Source of the DNA: Candidatus Rokuibacteriota bacterium
GTDB lineage: Bacteria; Methylomirabilota; Methylomirabilia; Rokubacteriales; CSP1-6
DNA length: 41,746 bases
Direction of reading: 5' to 3'
Assembly (NCBI GenBank): GCA_030647435.1
Contig: JAUSJX010000137.1
Span: 1 to 41,746 of the forward strand
Position 1 is the stretch's first letter. Each line of letters starts with the position of its first letter. The notes beneath the pieces were generated by a model. It saw only the letters and a list, made by a program, of their open reading frames with translations. It ran no database searches and had not been told where the DNA came from. Of the stretch, positions 14,498-23,104 are shown one piece after another. Position numbers and translations under genes: made by a program.

Positions 14498-15807
14498 TTG
14501 CCGATGACTCCTTCCGCCCGGAGCCGGGCGATGGTCTGGCTTCCGTAGCCCAGGATCTCGGTCAGGATCGCTTCGGTGTGCTGGCCGAGGGCAGGGGCGG
14601 GCGCCGGATGCCGGATCTCGCCCTCGGTCCTGATGGGGCTCGCCACCTCGCGGATGCGGCCGAACTGTGGGTGGTCCACCTCGACGATCATCTCGCGGGC
14701 GCGCACCTGCTCGTCTTCGAGCGCCTGCGCCACGGTGTTCACGGGCGCGCATGGCACATGCCCGCGCAGGTGGGCCAGCCATTCGGCCGTGGTCTTCTCC
14801 ACGAAGCGCGCCTCCAGGATGGCGACCAGCTCCGCCTTGTGGGCGAAGCGATCCGGGAAGCCGGTGAAGCGCGGGTCCTGTCCGAGCTCGGGCAGTCCCA
14901 TCCGCTCGATCAGCGCCTGCCAGAACTTGTCCTTGTTGCAGAAGACCACGATCCAGCCGTCCCTGGTCGGGAAGTTCTGCGTCGGCACGAGGGTCTGGTG
15001 GCCGGAGTGCGCCACGCGCTGAGGCTCCCAATCGCGGTTGAGCGCCCAGATCGCGAAGTACGAAAGCATGCTCACCGCCGTGTCCAGGAGCGAGATGTCC
15101 ACGTTGCGGCCGATCCCCGTGCGCTGGGCGTCGTAGAGGCCGACCATGAGGCCGACCATGCCGGCGTAGCCTCCCGCGAAGTCGATGACGGACACGCCGC
15201 ATTTTCCCGGAGGGCCGTCGGGCTCGCCGGTGACGGTCATGTAGCCCGCGTAGCCCTGGATGAGGTAGTCGAAGGCCGGCTCGGCGGCGCGCGGCCCCGT
15301 CGTCCCGAAACCGGTGAGCGAGCAGCAGACGATCCGGGGGTTGACGGCCTTGAGCACGTCGTAGGTCAGGCCGAGCTTGGCGGGAAGGTCGCCGCGGAGG
15401 TTGTTGAAGACCGCGTCGGAGACCTTGACGAGGTCGTGGAGCACGGCCTGGCCCGTCGGATGCTGGAGGTTGAGCGTCAGCGACTTCTTGCCGCGGTTGA
15501 ACGACTGGAAATAGAGCGAGTCCTGCTCGTGCTGGTACGGCGGCACGTACCGCGAGCTGTCGCCGCCCACGCCCGGGTCCTCGATCTTGATGATCTCGGC
15601 GCCGAGATCCGCCAGCACCTGCGTGCCGAACGGGCCGGCCCCGAACTGCGAGACGGACAGGATGCGCGTGCCTTCGAGCGGTGCCCGACTCGCCTCCCCC
15701 TCACCCTGCCCTCTCCCCCTCGGCGGGGGAGAGGGTTGCAGAGCGCCTCCCGCTGCCCCCTCGGGAGAGGGCCGGGGTGAGGGGCTGGGGTGAGGGTCGG
15801 TGGTCAT
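14494..15807 (-). CDS. CaiB/BaiF-family CoA transferase (formyl-CoA transferase type)
   Basis: A 437-residue class III CoA transferase. Residues 46-437 match the family: PLEGTRILSVSQFGAGPFGTQVLADLGAEIIKIEDPG, then YFQSFNRGKKSLTLNLQHPTGQ, the NLRGDLPAKLGL and FAGGYAGMVGLMVGLYDAQRTGIGRNVDISLLDTAVSML blocks including the active-site Asp. It should activate an acid by transferring CoA from another thioester, feeding the acyl-CoA dehydrogenases of the operon. The first 45 residues, rich in Pro, Ser and Gly, are encoded by a GC-rich hairpin repeat and are foreign to the family; no alternative in-frame start lies between the repeat and PLEG, so the extension may be translated from ATG 15807. Confidence 0.9.
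   Translation of the reverse strand: MTTDPHPSPSPRPSPEGAAGGALQPSPPPRGRGQGEGEASRAPLEGTRILSVSQFGAGPFGTQVLADLGAEIIKIEDPGVGGDSSRYVPPYQHEQDSLYFQSFNRGKKSLTLNLQHPTGQAVLHDLVKVSDAVFNNLRGDLPAKLGLTYDVLKAVNPRIVCCSLTGFGTTGPRAAEPAFDYLIQGYAGYMTVTGEPDGPPGKCGVSVIDFAGGYAGMVGLMVGLYDAQRTGIGRNVDISLLDTAVSMLSYFAIWALNRDWEPQRVAHSGHQTLVPTQNFPTRDGWIVVFCNKDKFWQALIERMGLPELGQDPRFTGFPDRFAHKAELVAILEARFVEKTTAEWLAHLRGHVPCAPVNTVAQALEDEQVRAREMIVEVDHPQFGRIREVASPIRTEGEIRHPAPAPALGQHTEAILTEILGYGSQTIARLRAEGVIGK
15696..15780. repeat. GC-rich hairpin repeat, copy B, inside a coding region
   Basis: CCCTCTCCCCC (15709-15719) and GGGGGAGAGGG (15725-15735) form an 11-bp stem around TCGGC, flanked outside by CCCTCACCCTG and CGGGGTGAGGGG, with a second smaller hairpin (CCCTCGGGAGAGGG). 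It shares the stem sequence exactly with copy A at 10169-10193. It lies in frame in the 5' end of the CaiB gene. Confidence 0.8.
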
Positions 15808-15808
15808 G

Positions 15809-16291
15809 TCAGTAGGGAAGTTTCCCTTCTCCGAGCGTGGCGTGGTTTTTCTTCGGCACGAGAACCTTCCGCGTGTACGAGCAGACCTGGTCTCCCCGCT
15901 GGTTGGTCGCGATGGTCTCGACGGTGACGATGCCGCGATCGCCTTGTCTCGACTCGCGAAGCTCGAGCACGCGGCTCTGCGCGTAGAGGGTGTCGCCGAT
16001 GAAGGTCGGCTTCTCGTGCTTGAGGGCGTTCACCTCGAGGTTGGCGATGGCGCGCCCCGAGATGTCGGCGACGCTCATGCCGATGACGACGCTGTAGACG
16101 AGCGGTCCCAGCACCACGCGCTGCTTGTGCTGGGTGTACGTCTCGGCGTAGTGGGCGTCCGAGTGGAGCGGGTGCTGGTTCATGGTCAAGAGCGCGAACC
16201 ACGTGCAGTCCGCCTCGGTGATCGTGCGCCCGGGCCAGTGCCTGAAGGCCTGCCCGACGGCGAATTCCTCGAAGTAGCGCCCGTAGCTCAC
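15809..16291 (-). CDS. MaoC-family (R)-specific enoyl-CoA hydratase
   Basis: 160 residues forming one hot-dog domain. The hydratase site is seen as T-M-N-Q-H-P-L-H-S-D near residue 36, with the conserved histidine, followed by V-L-G-P-L-V-Y-S and the strand FIGDTLYAQSRVLELRESR. It should hydrate the trans-enoyl-CoA made by the acyl-CoA dehydrogenases (related members act on mesaconyl- or methylfumaryl-CoA). GTG 16291 overlaps the stop of the double dehydrogenase gene (GTGA), and its stop lies 1 nt before the CaiB ATG. No signal peptide, cytoplasmic. Confidence 0.92.
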   Translation of the reverse strand: MSYGRYFEEFAVGQAFRHWPGRTITEADCTWFALLTMNQHPLHSDAHYAETYTQHKQRVVLGPLVYSVVIGMSVADISGRAIANLEVNALKHEKPTFIGDTLYAQSRVLELRESRQGDRGIVTVETIATNQRGDQVCSYTRKVLVPKKNHATLGEGKLPY

Positions 16292-18567
16292 GCCGATCCG
16301 CCGTGCAGATAGTTGTTGGCCACGGCGTGGCGCGCGATGGCGCGGCGAAGCGCCTCGTCGCCGGCCTCGCCAGCCAGGAGCGCGGCGGCGTCACGATAGT
16401 AGCGTTCCACGGGGAACTCGGCGCTGTAGCCGTAGCCGCCATGGATGCGCATAGCCTCGAGCGTCACCATGTAGGCCGTCTCGGCGGCGTGGAGATGGGC
16501 CATCGCCGCGTGCGCCGGCGTTGCCTCGCCCGCCCCGTCTTCGGCGGCGGCCCGGTGGGTGAGGAGACGGGCCACCGCGATGGCCGTCGCCATGTCGGCC
16601 AGCTTGAGCTGGATCGCCTGGTGCTGGCAGATGGGCGCGCCGAACGCGCTGCGCTGCTGGGAGTAGCGGAGCGCCGTCTCGAAGGCGGCCTGCGCCAGGC
16701 CGACGGCGGCGGCGGCCTCGCGCACCCGCGCCGCCGCCTGGACCCCCGCGATGACCGCGGCGTCGGGAGCGGCCGTGCCGCCGAGCGTCTGGCGCGCCGG
16801 CACGACGCAGCCCTTGAGCTGGGCGTGCCAGAGATCGGCGCCGCGGCGCCCGGGCGTCTCGAAGGGCTCGGTCATGGCGAAGCCCGGCTGCCCCGCCGCG
16901 AGGACGAAGGCGAGCATCTGCTCGTCGACGGGCGCCAGAAGAACGAACAGGTCCGCGTGTCGGCCGGGGCCGGCGACGAGGCCGTCGCCGCTCAAGATGA
17001 AGTCGTCGGCATGCCTGAGCGCGTTCAGCTCGCGTACCGCCGGTTCGCGCAGGCGCCTCAGGATTCCGCCGCGGCGCTTGCCAGAGGCCAACCCGGGCAG
17101 GAGCCGCAGGCGCTGCTCGGCCGAGCCCAGGCGCAGGATGAGATCGGCCGCGTCGAGGTGGTCCTGGAGCACGGATGCGACCGACGCCGAGCCGCGCCCG
17201 ATCTCCTCGGCGATGAGGGCGTAGGCGAGGCCGTCGAGGTTGAGGCCTCCAGCATCCTCCGGGATGACGGCGCCGAAGAGCCCGAGATCCGCGAGCTTGT
17301 CCAGCGATGCCGAAGGGAAGCGCCCGGCGCGGTCGTCCTCGACGGCGGCCGGGGCGATCTCGCGCTCGACCAGTTGACGCACGGCGAGAGCCATCTGCCG
17401 GCGCTCTTCGGGCTCGGCCTCGAGCGACGTGAGGGCGCCCAGCCGCTCGCCATGGCGCTGGAGCAGGTTCTTCGCGATGATCGTCCGCTGGATCTCGTTG
17501 GTGCCTTCGCCGATCATCATGAGGGGCGTGTCGCGAAAGAGGCGCTCGACCACGCCAGAAGTCGCCTGGCCGGGGCCGCCGAGGATGCGGATGGCGTCGG
17601 CCGCGGCCTCCTGGGCGCTTTCCGAGGCGTACAGCTTGGCCATGCCGGCCTCGAGATCGCAGCGCTCACCGCGGTCCTTCATCCCCGCCGCCCAGTAGGT
17701 CAAGAGCCTCGCTCCGTCCACCCGGATGGCGATCGAGGCCAGCGCGGCGGGCGGCTCGACCACGCCGAGGGCGCCGCGCGCGGCTTCCTCCAGCGCTGCC
17801 TGCGCGACGCCGACGGCGCGCGCGGCGATGTTGATGCGTCCCGTTTCGAGCCCCGACATGACGTGCTTGAAGCCTCGCCCCTCGACGCCTCCGACCAGAT
17901 TGGCGGCGGGGCAGGGGAACTTTTCGAAGAGGAGCTCGGCGGTGTCCACGCCCTTGTAGCCGAGCTTGGCGATGGACTTCACGACCTGGAGACCGGGCTC
18001 TCCCTTCTCGACGATGAAACACGACATGCCGCGGTAGCGCGGCCGCGCCGAGGTGTCGGTCAGGGCGAGGAGCGCGAAGGTCGTGCCTTCGCGGCCATTG
18101 GTCACGAACATCTTGGACCCGGAGATGAGATAGCCATCGCCGTGCCGCGCGGCCACGGTCCGGATGGCCTGGACGTCGGAGCCCGCGTGCGGTTCCGTCA
18201 GACAGAGGCCGCCGCGCGCCAGGCCGCTGGCAAAGCGCGGCAGCAGCCGGCGCTTCTGTTCGTCCGTGCCGTGTTGGAGCACGATCAGGGCCGCCATCGT
18301 GTGGCTGTTGATCACGCCCGCCAGCGACATGAAGCCGCGGCAGATCTCCTCGATGACGCGCGCGTAGGTGGAGACGTCGAGACCGAGGCCGCCGTATTCG
18401 CCGGGCACGAGCGCGCCGAAGAGGCCCATCTCCCGCATGCGCGCGACCAGGTCGTGGGGATAGGCGTCGGCGTGCTCGAGGGCGGAGGCCGCGGGGACGA
18501 CCTCCTTGTCCACGAACCGGCGCACCGCCGCGACGATCGGGTGCGCGTGGTGGAGCGGAGTCGGCAT
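16288..18567 (-). CDS. tandem-fused double acyl-CoA dehydrogenase
   Basis: A 759-residue protein made of two acyl-CoA dehydrogenase halves (about 5-375 and 385-750). The first half keeps the FAD/substrate motif CLTEPHAGSD (122-131) and the catalytic-base motif GEGTNEIQR (Glu354), but the family's R-x-x-FG-x-P-I-x-x-HQ segment is replaced by a shorter unrelated stretch (262-285). The second half has that segment intact (QQRSAFGAPICQHQ, 637-650) yet lacks TEPxxGSD, showing LREPAVRELN instead (506-515). The motifs lost in one half are kept in the other. It is the third enzyme of the liv-linked operon; ATG 18567 starts 15 nt after the M20 gene. Confidence 0.9.
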   Translation of the reverse strand: MPTPLHHAHPIVAAVRRFVDKEVVPAASALEHADAYPHDLVARMREMGLFGALVPGEYGGLGLDVSTYARVIEEICRGFMSLAGVINSHTMAALIVLQHGTDEQKRRLLPRFASGLARGGLCLTEPHAGSDVQAIRTVAARHGDGYLISGSKMFVTNGREGTTFALLALTDTSARPRYRGMSCFIVEKGEPGLQVVKSIAKLGYKGVDTAELLFEKFPCPAANLVGGVEGRGFKHVMSGLETGRINIAARAVGVAQAALEEAARGALGVVEPPAALASIAIRVDGARLLTYWAAGMKDRGERCDLEAGMAKLYASESAQEAAADAIRILGGPGQATSGVVERLFRDTPLMMIGEGTNEIQRTIIAKNLLQRHGERLGALTSLEAEPEERRQMALAVRQLVEREIAPAAVEDDRAGRFPSASLDKLADLGLFGAVIPEDAGGLNLDGLAYALIAEEIGRGSASVASVLQDHLDAADLILRLGSAEQRLRLLPGLASGKRRGGILRRLREPAVRELNALRHADDFILSGDGLVAGPGRHADLFVLLAPVDEQMLAFVLAAGQPGFAMTEPFETPGRRGADLWHAQLKGCVVPARQTLGGTAAPDAAVIAGVQAAARVREAAAAVGLAQAAFETALRYSQQRSAFGAPICQHQAIQLKLADMATAIAVARLLTHRAAAEDGAGEATPAHAAMAHLHAAETAYMVTLEAMRIHGGYGYSAEFPVERYYRDAAALLAGEAGDEALRRAIARHAVANNYLHGGSA

Positions 18568-18582
18568 GACCGCTCTCAGGCG

Positions 18583-19806
18583 CTAGGCCGCGCCGGCGAG
18601 CTTGGAGGCCGCCAGCAGGAGGGTGTTGGCGCCCTTCTCGATGTCATCCATGGACGTGAACTCCTCCTCGCAGTGGCTGCGCCCGTCGCGGGATGGGACG
18701 AAGATCATCCCCGTGGGGCAGATGGCCGCCATGTACTGCGCGTCGTGTCCGGCTCCGGAGAGGATGCGCCGGTAGCCGTACCCGAGACCCTTGGCCGCTT
18801 CCTCGATCGTGTCCACGACCTCGATGTCGAAGTGGGTCCGCGGCACGCGCCAGTAATGATCGAGCTCGTACGTCACCCCTTCGACGCGGGCGGCGTCTTT
18901 GACGAGACGGTCGAGGAAGCCCAGGGCGCGGGTGACGTGATGCTCGTCGGGCGCGCGCAGGTCGACGGACAGGCTGACGCGCCCCGGGATCGCGTTGGGA
19001 ATATTGGGCGTCAGGTCGAGCCGGCCGACGGTCGAGACCATGTCGCCGCCGATCTTGCGCGGGATCTCGCGCACGCCGCGGACGATCTCGGCGGCCGCGA
19101 CGAGCGCGTCGTGGCGGATACGCATGGGCGTCGGGCCCGCGTGATCCTGCACGCCCGTGAGCGTGAGCCGCGACCAGGAGATCGCGACGATGCCCTCGAC
19201 CACGCCCACCGAGAGGTGCTGCTCCTCGAGGATGGGGCCCTGCTCGATGTGGAGCTCGAGGTAGGCGCGAAGCGGGCGCGGAACGCAGGGCTCCGAGCCG
19301 AGATAGCCGATCCGCTCGAGCTCGTCGCCCAGCCGGACGCCGCCCCTGTCGCGCGCGTTGTAGGCGTCTTCGAGTGGGATTTTCCCTGCCATGACCCCCG
19401 AGCCGATCATGGCGGGCTGGAAGCGCGCCCCCTCCTCGTTGGTGAAGATGGCCATCGCGACCGGGTGGCGCGTCGCGGCCTTGCGGTCGTTGAGGGTCCG
19501 GATGGCCTCGAGCGCGCAGAGGACGCCCAGCTGGCCGTCGTACTTCCCGCCCGTCGGCACCGAGTCGGCGTGCGAGCCCATCATGACGGGCGCCACGCCG
19601 TCCGATCCGGCGCGCTGGCCGAAGATGTTGCCCATCTGGTCTACCGTGACGCTGAGACCGGCCTGGCGCATCCATTCCACGAGGAGATCCCGGCCGCGGC
19701 GGTCGTCGTCGGTGAGCGCCACGCGGTTGAGCCCGCCCTTGGCGGTCGCGCCGACTCGCCCGAGCGCCTCCATGCTCTCCTCGAGCCGCTTGCGGTTGAT
19801 GCGCAT
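18583..19806 (-). CDS. Zn-dependent M20 amidohydrolase (hydantoinase/carbamoylase family)
   Basis: A 407-residue member of the N-carbamoyl-L-amino-acid hydrolase / allantoate amidohydrolase / beta-ureidopropionase group. Metal ligands are visible in MGSHADSVPTGGKYDGQLG (His and Asp), IFTNEEGARF (Glu pair), the LELHIEQGP histidine and the C-terminal LSGAGHDAQYMA histidine. A dimerisation insert (about 205-320, beginning GVQDHAGPTPM) is present. It should release ammonia or carbamate plus an amino acid from an N-carbamoyl or amide compound. It follows LivF by 13 nt and has GGAGGGG before ATG 19806. This links the ABC importer to hydrolysis of an N-acyl or ureido substrate before CoA activation. 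Confidence 0.92.
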   Translation of the reverse strand: MRINRKRLEESMEALGRVGATAKGGLNRVALTDDDRRGRDLLVEWMRQAGLSVTVDQMGNIFGQRAGSDGVAPVMMGSHADSVPTGGKYDGQLGVLCALEAIRTLNDRKAATRHPVAMAIFTNEEGARFQPAMIGSGVMAGKIPLEDAYNARDRGGVRLGDELERIGYLGSEPCVPRPLRAYLELHIEQGPILEEQHLSVGVVEGIVAISWSRLTLTGVQDHAGPTPMRIRHDALVAAAEIVRGVREIPRKIGGDMVSTVGRLDLTPNIPNAIPGRVSLSVDLRAPDEHHVTRALGFLDRLVKDAARVEGVTYELDHYWRVPRTHFDIEVVDTIEEAAKGLGYGYRRILSGAGHDAQYMAAICPTGMIFVPSRDGRSHCEEEFTSMDDIEKGANTLLLAASKLAGAA

Positions 19807-19819
19807 GGCCCCTCCGTGG

Positions 19820-20524
19820 TCAGAGTCCGAGATACGCCTTCTTGAGCCGGTCGTCCGCGGCCAGGTCGCGGGCGGCGCCGGCCAGCACGAGACGCCCATT
19901 TTCCAGCACGCAGGCCCGGTGGGCAAGTGCCAACGCCCGGCGCACGTTCTGCTCGACGAGGAGGATGGTCACGCCCGCGCGGTTGATGGTGGCGACGGTC
20001 TCGAAGATCTTCTGGACGAGCACCGGGGCGATGCCGAGGGTCGGCTCGTCCAGCATGAGCAATCGCGGCTTCGTCATGAGCGCCCGGCCGATGGCGCACA
20101 TCTGCTGCTCGCCCCCCGAGAGGGACCCCGCCAGCTGGCTCGTCCGCTCGCTCAGGATTGGAAAGAGGTCGAGGACGCGGTCGAGGCTCTGTGCCTGCTC
20201 GGCCCGCGCCGCGGCCGGGTGCGCGCCCAGGAGCAGGTTCTCGCGGACCGTCATGAAGGGGAAGAGGCGACGCCCCTCGGGCACCTGGACGATGCCGCGG
20301 CCGACACGCTCGTGCGCGGGGACGCGGGAGAGGTTCTCGCCGTTGAAGGTGACGCGGCCGGCGCCGGCGGGCAGCGTGCCCGAGATCACGCGGAGCGTGG
20401 TCGTCTTGCCGGCGGCGTTGGCGCCGACCAGCGCCACGATCTCACCCTCGCGCACGTCGAGGCTGACGCCGTGGAGGGCCTGGAGGTCGCCGTAGAAGGC
20501 GTCGATGCCCTCAAGCGTCAGCAA
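19820..20524 (-). CDS. livF: branched-chain-type ABC transporter ATPase LivF
   Basis: A 234-residue ATPase: Walker A GANAAGKTT near residue 33, the Q-loop region QVPEGRRLFPFMTVRENL, signature LSGGEQQM, Walker B LLMLDEPTLG, and the LivF-specific tail with LVEQNVRRAL and KKAYLGL. It powers import together with LivG and the LivHM permeases. The start codon is TTG 20524, supported by GGGGAGGAG 6 nt upstream; it overlaps the LivG stop by 14 nt. Substrate is set by the binding protein, not by this subunit. Confidence 0.95.
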   Translation of the reverse strand: MLTLEGIDAFYGDLQALHGVSLDVREGEIVALVGANAAGKTTTLRVISGTLPAGAGRVTFNGENLSRVPAHERVGRGIVQVPEGRRLFPFMTVRENLLLGAHPAAARAEQAQSLDRVLDLFPILSERTSQLAGSLSGGEQQMCAIGRALMTKPRLLMLDEPTLGIAPVLVQKIFETVATINRAGVTILLVEQNVRRALALAHRACVLENGRLVLAGAARDLAADDRLKKAYLGL

Positions 20525-21236
20525 GCACGAACTCCTCCCCGAGGTAGGCGTCGACGACGCGCGGGTCGCGCGCGATGCTCTCCGGCGGGCCTTCGGCGAT
20601 CTTCTCGCCGTGGTGGAGGACGACGATGCGCTGGGCGAGGCGCATCATGGCCGCCATGATGTGCTCGATGATGATCAGGCCGAGTCCCTCGGCATGGAGC
20701 GCCCGTATCAGCGCGATCATTTCGCCGATCTCGGTCGCGTTGAGGCCCGCCATGACCTCGTCGAGCAGGAGGAGTCGCGGCCTGGTCGCGAGGGCGCGCG
20801 CGACCTCGAGACGCTTTCGCAGCCCGATCGGCAGCGAGCGCGCGGGGCTCGCCGCGTAGGGCTCGAGCCGGCAGAGAGCGATGACTCGGCGGGCTTCGTC
20901 GCGCGCCGCCGCCACGGACGTCAGGCGGGTGAGCCCGCCGATCATCACGTTGTCCTCGACGGAGAGGTTGCCGAAGGGCTTGACGATCTGGAACGTGCGA
21001 CAGAGGCCGAGCGCGCAGATCTTGTGTGCCGGCACCCGGGACACGTCACGGCCGTCGAGGAGGACGCGGCCGCCGTCGGGCGCGAAGAAGCCCGAGATGA
21101 CATTGAAGAGGGTGGTCTTACCCGCTCCGTTCGGGCCGATGATGCCGACGATCTCGCCCGGCGCGGCCCGGAGCGAGATCTCCCGCACGGCGGTCAGGCC
21201 GCCGAAGCGCTTGGTGACGGCGTCAAGCTCGAGCAT
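20511..21236 (-). CDS. livG: branched-chain-type ABC transporter ATPase LivG
   Basis: A 241-residue ATPase: Walker A GPNGAGKTT near residue 34, LCRTFQIVKPFGNLSVEDNVMIG (Q-loop), a variant signature LPIGLRKRLEVARAL of the type common in LivG proteins, Walker B LLLLDEVMAGLN and the H-loop IIEHIM. The E in LLDEVMAGL is the catalytic glutamate. It overlaps LivM by 14 nt at the start and LivF by 14 nt at the end, so the four transport genes are tightly coupled. Confidence 0.95.
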   Translation of the reverse strand: MLELDAVTKRFGGLTAVREISLRAAPGEIVGIIGPNGAGKTTLFNVISGFFAPDGGRVLLDGRDVSRVPAHKICALGLCRTFQIVKPFGNLSVEDNVMIGGLTRLTSVAAARDEARRVIALCRLEPYAASPARSLPIGLRKRLEVARALATRPRLLLLDEVMAGLNATEIGEMIALIRALHAEGLGLIIIEHIMAAMMRLAQRIVVLHHGEKIAEGPPESIARDPRVVDAYLGEEFVLADA

Positions 21237-22194
21237 AGCGACGCATGACGCGGAAGCGCTGGCCGAACCAGCCGACCAGGCCCTGGGGGATGAGGCGGAC
21301 CACGACGATCAGCAGGCAGCCGTAGATGATGAGGTAGATGCCGACCAGCCCGCCCCGAATGTCGCTGAAGGCGGCGCGGAGGAACGTTTCGAGCGACGTG
21401 ATCAGGATGGAGCCGATGAAGGGGCCCATGGCCGTGCCGATGCCGCCGATGATCGCGTTGAGCGCGAAGCGGATCGAGAGATCCACGGAGAAGACGTAGA
21501 AGGGATCGACGAAGCCCACGTACTGAGCCCAGAGCGTGCCGCAGACGCTTGTCAGCGCGGCGCTCGCCGCCACCGCCATGACCTTGAGCCTGCGGCTGGG
21601 GATGCCGAGCGCCTGCGCGGCGTCCTCGTCCTCGCGGACGCCGGCCAGCTGGTAGCCGATCCGCGAGTGCTCGAGGTAGACCTGTACGAGGTAGACGGCG
21701 AGCGCCAGACAGAGGACAAGGTAGACCCACGAGACCTTGCTCGCAAAGCCGAGCGTCCAGAGGCCCGGTCTGAAGGGTACGGGCACACCCTCTGAGCCCG
21801 CGGTGAAGCCGCGCCAGCGGCTCGCCACGATGAGCAGGACCTGGGAGAAGGCGATGGTCGCGAGCGCGAAGTAGGGCCCCTTCAGCCTGTTCGACAGGTA
21901 GCCGATGACGAGCCCGGCGCCCATCGCCAGCACGACGCCCGCCAGCATGCCGAGCCAGGGCGAGGCGTTCCAGCGCGTGGCCATCAGCGCAGCCGAGTAG
22001 GCGCCGATGCCGAAGAAGGCCGAGTGCCCGAGCGACACCTGGCCCGCGTAGCCGCCCGCGACGTTCCAGGCGCCCGAGATGGCGCCCCACATCAGGATGA
22101 GGATGAGGCTGTCGAGGAAGAAGCCGTCACGGATGACGAGCGGCGTCAGCGCGGCGGCGCCGAAGACAACGAGGGCGAGGGCGTGGCGGCGCAC
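21223..22194 (-). CDS. livM: branched-chain-type ABC transporter permease LivM
   Basis: A 323-residue membrane permease with about 9-10 hydrophobic helices. The family blocks NVAGGYAGQVSLGHSAFFGIGAYSAAL, the middle cytoplasmic EAA-like loop (VREDEDAAQALGIPSRRLK) and the C-terminal GGIGTAMGPFIGSILITSLE are clear. It pairs with LivH to form the channel. The start is GTG 22194, 13 nt after the LivH stop, with no strong ribosome binding site, so translation probably depends on coupling. Confidence 0.95.
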   Translation of the reverse strand: MRRHALALVVFGAAALTPLVIRDGFFLDSLILILMWGAISGAWNVAGGYAGQVSLGHSAFFGIGAYSAALMATRWNASPWLGMLAGVVLAMGAGLVIGYLSNRLKGPYFALATIAFSQVLLIVASRWRGFTAGSEGVPVPFRPGLWTLGFASKVSWVYLVLCLALAVYLVQVYLEHSRIGYQLAGVREDEDAAQALGIPSRRLKVMAVAASAALTSVCGTLWAQYVGFVDPFYVFSVDLSIRFALNAIIGGIGTAMGPFIGSILITSLETFLRAAFSDIRGGLVGIYLIIYGCLLIVVVRLIPQGLVGWFGQRFRVMRRYARA

Positions 22195-22207
22195 TATGGC
22201 AGCCGCG

Positions 22208-23089
22208 TCAGGCGCCGAGCGCTTCGGCGCCGCGCTGGCCCAAGATCCCGGCGGGCCGGAAGATCAGCACCGCGATGAACAGGACGAAGTAGATGACTTC
22301 CTTCCAGGCCGAGCCGAAGACGTAGGAGCCGATGACTTCGATGCCCGCCACGATCAGGGCGCCCAGGAGCGCGCCGACCATGTCACCGAGACCTCCCAGG
22401 ACGACGACGACATAGGCGAGGAGCACGAACTGGAGCCCGGCCGTCGGGTACACGGAGTACAGGGGCGAGACCAGCACGCCCGCCACTCCGACGCAGGCGA
22501 TGCCGATGGCGAAGGCAAGGCGGTAGACGCGGTCGGTGTTGATGCCCATGAGCGTGGCGGCCTCGCCGTCCTGCGCGGTTGCGCGCATGACGCGACCGGC
22601 GTGCGTCCACTTCATGAAGGCGAAGAGGGCGAGCGTGAAGAGGCAGGCGACGGAGAACGCGATCACCTGGGACAGGTTGGTGGCGGCGCCGAAGATGCGG
22701 ATGACCACCGAGGACTCCCAGGGCCTGACGAAGCGGAAGTCGCCCGTCCAAAGAACGAGCGCCACGTTCTGGAGCGCGGTCGAGAGCCCCACGGTGGTGA
22801 AGATCTGGACGTTGTGGCTGGCGTGGATGACCCCTCGCATGACGAGGGCATAGACCGCGAGCCCGATCGCGAAGAAGAGCGGAATCGCGACCACCAGGAT
22901 GAAGTACGGGTCTAGGCCCCAGAGCGTGAAGGACCAGAACGCCAGGTACATCCCCAGCATCAGGAACTCGCCGTGGGCGAAGTTGACCACGCGCATGATC
23001 CCAAAAATCAGCGTCAGGCCCACCGCGATGAGGGCGTAGATGCCGCCCAACAGGACGGTGGAGACGAGCAGCTGCGGGACCGCTGACAC
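22208..23089 (-). CDS. livH: branched-chain-type ABC transporter permease LivH
   Basis: A 293-residue permease with about 8 helices. Characteristic motifs are LLGGIYALIAVGLTLIFGIMRVVNFAHGEFLMLG near the N-terminus, the cytoplasmic loop MRATAQDGEAATLMGINTDRVY and VVLGGLGDMVGALLGALIVAGIE near the C-terminus. It starts with GTG 23089, 15 nt after the binding-protein gene. Together with LivM it forms the membrane pore of the importer. Confidence 0.95.
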   Translation of the reverse strand: MSAVPQLLVSTVLLGGIYALIAVGLTLIFGIMRVVNFAHGEFLMLGMYLAFWSFTLWGLDPYFILVVAIPLFFAIGLAVYALVMRGVIHASHNVQIFTTVGLSTALQNVALVLWTGDFRFVRPWESSVVIRIFGAATNLSQVIAFSVACLFTLALFAFMKWTHAGRVMRATAQDGEAATLMGINTDRVYRLAFAIGIACVGVAGVLVSPLYSVYPTAGLQFVLLAYVVVVLGGLGDMVGALLGALIVAGIEVIGSYVFGSAWKEVIYFVLFIAVLIFRPAGILGQRGAEALGA

Positions 23090-23104
23090 CGGGGTCGCGG
23101 GCCC

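Noticed and set aside
16303-19845. 1180-codon open frame on the plus strand
   Set aside because: It lies antisense to the double dehydrogenase and M20 genes, which have full family motifs. Its translation is Arg/His/Asp-rich without any recognisable domain, as expected of a high-GC shadow frame.
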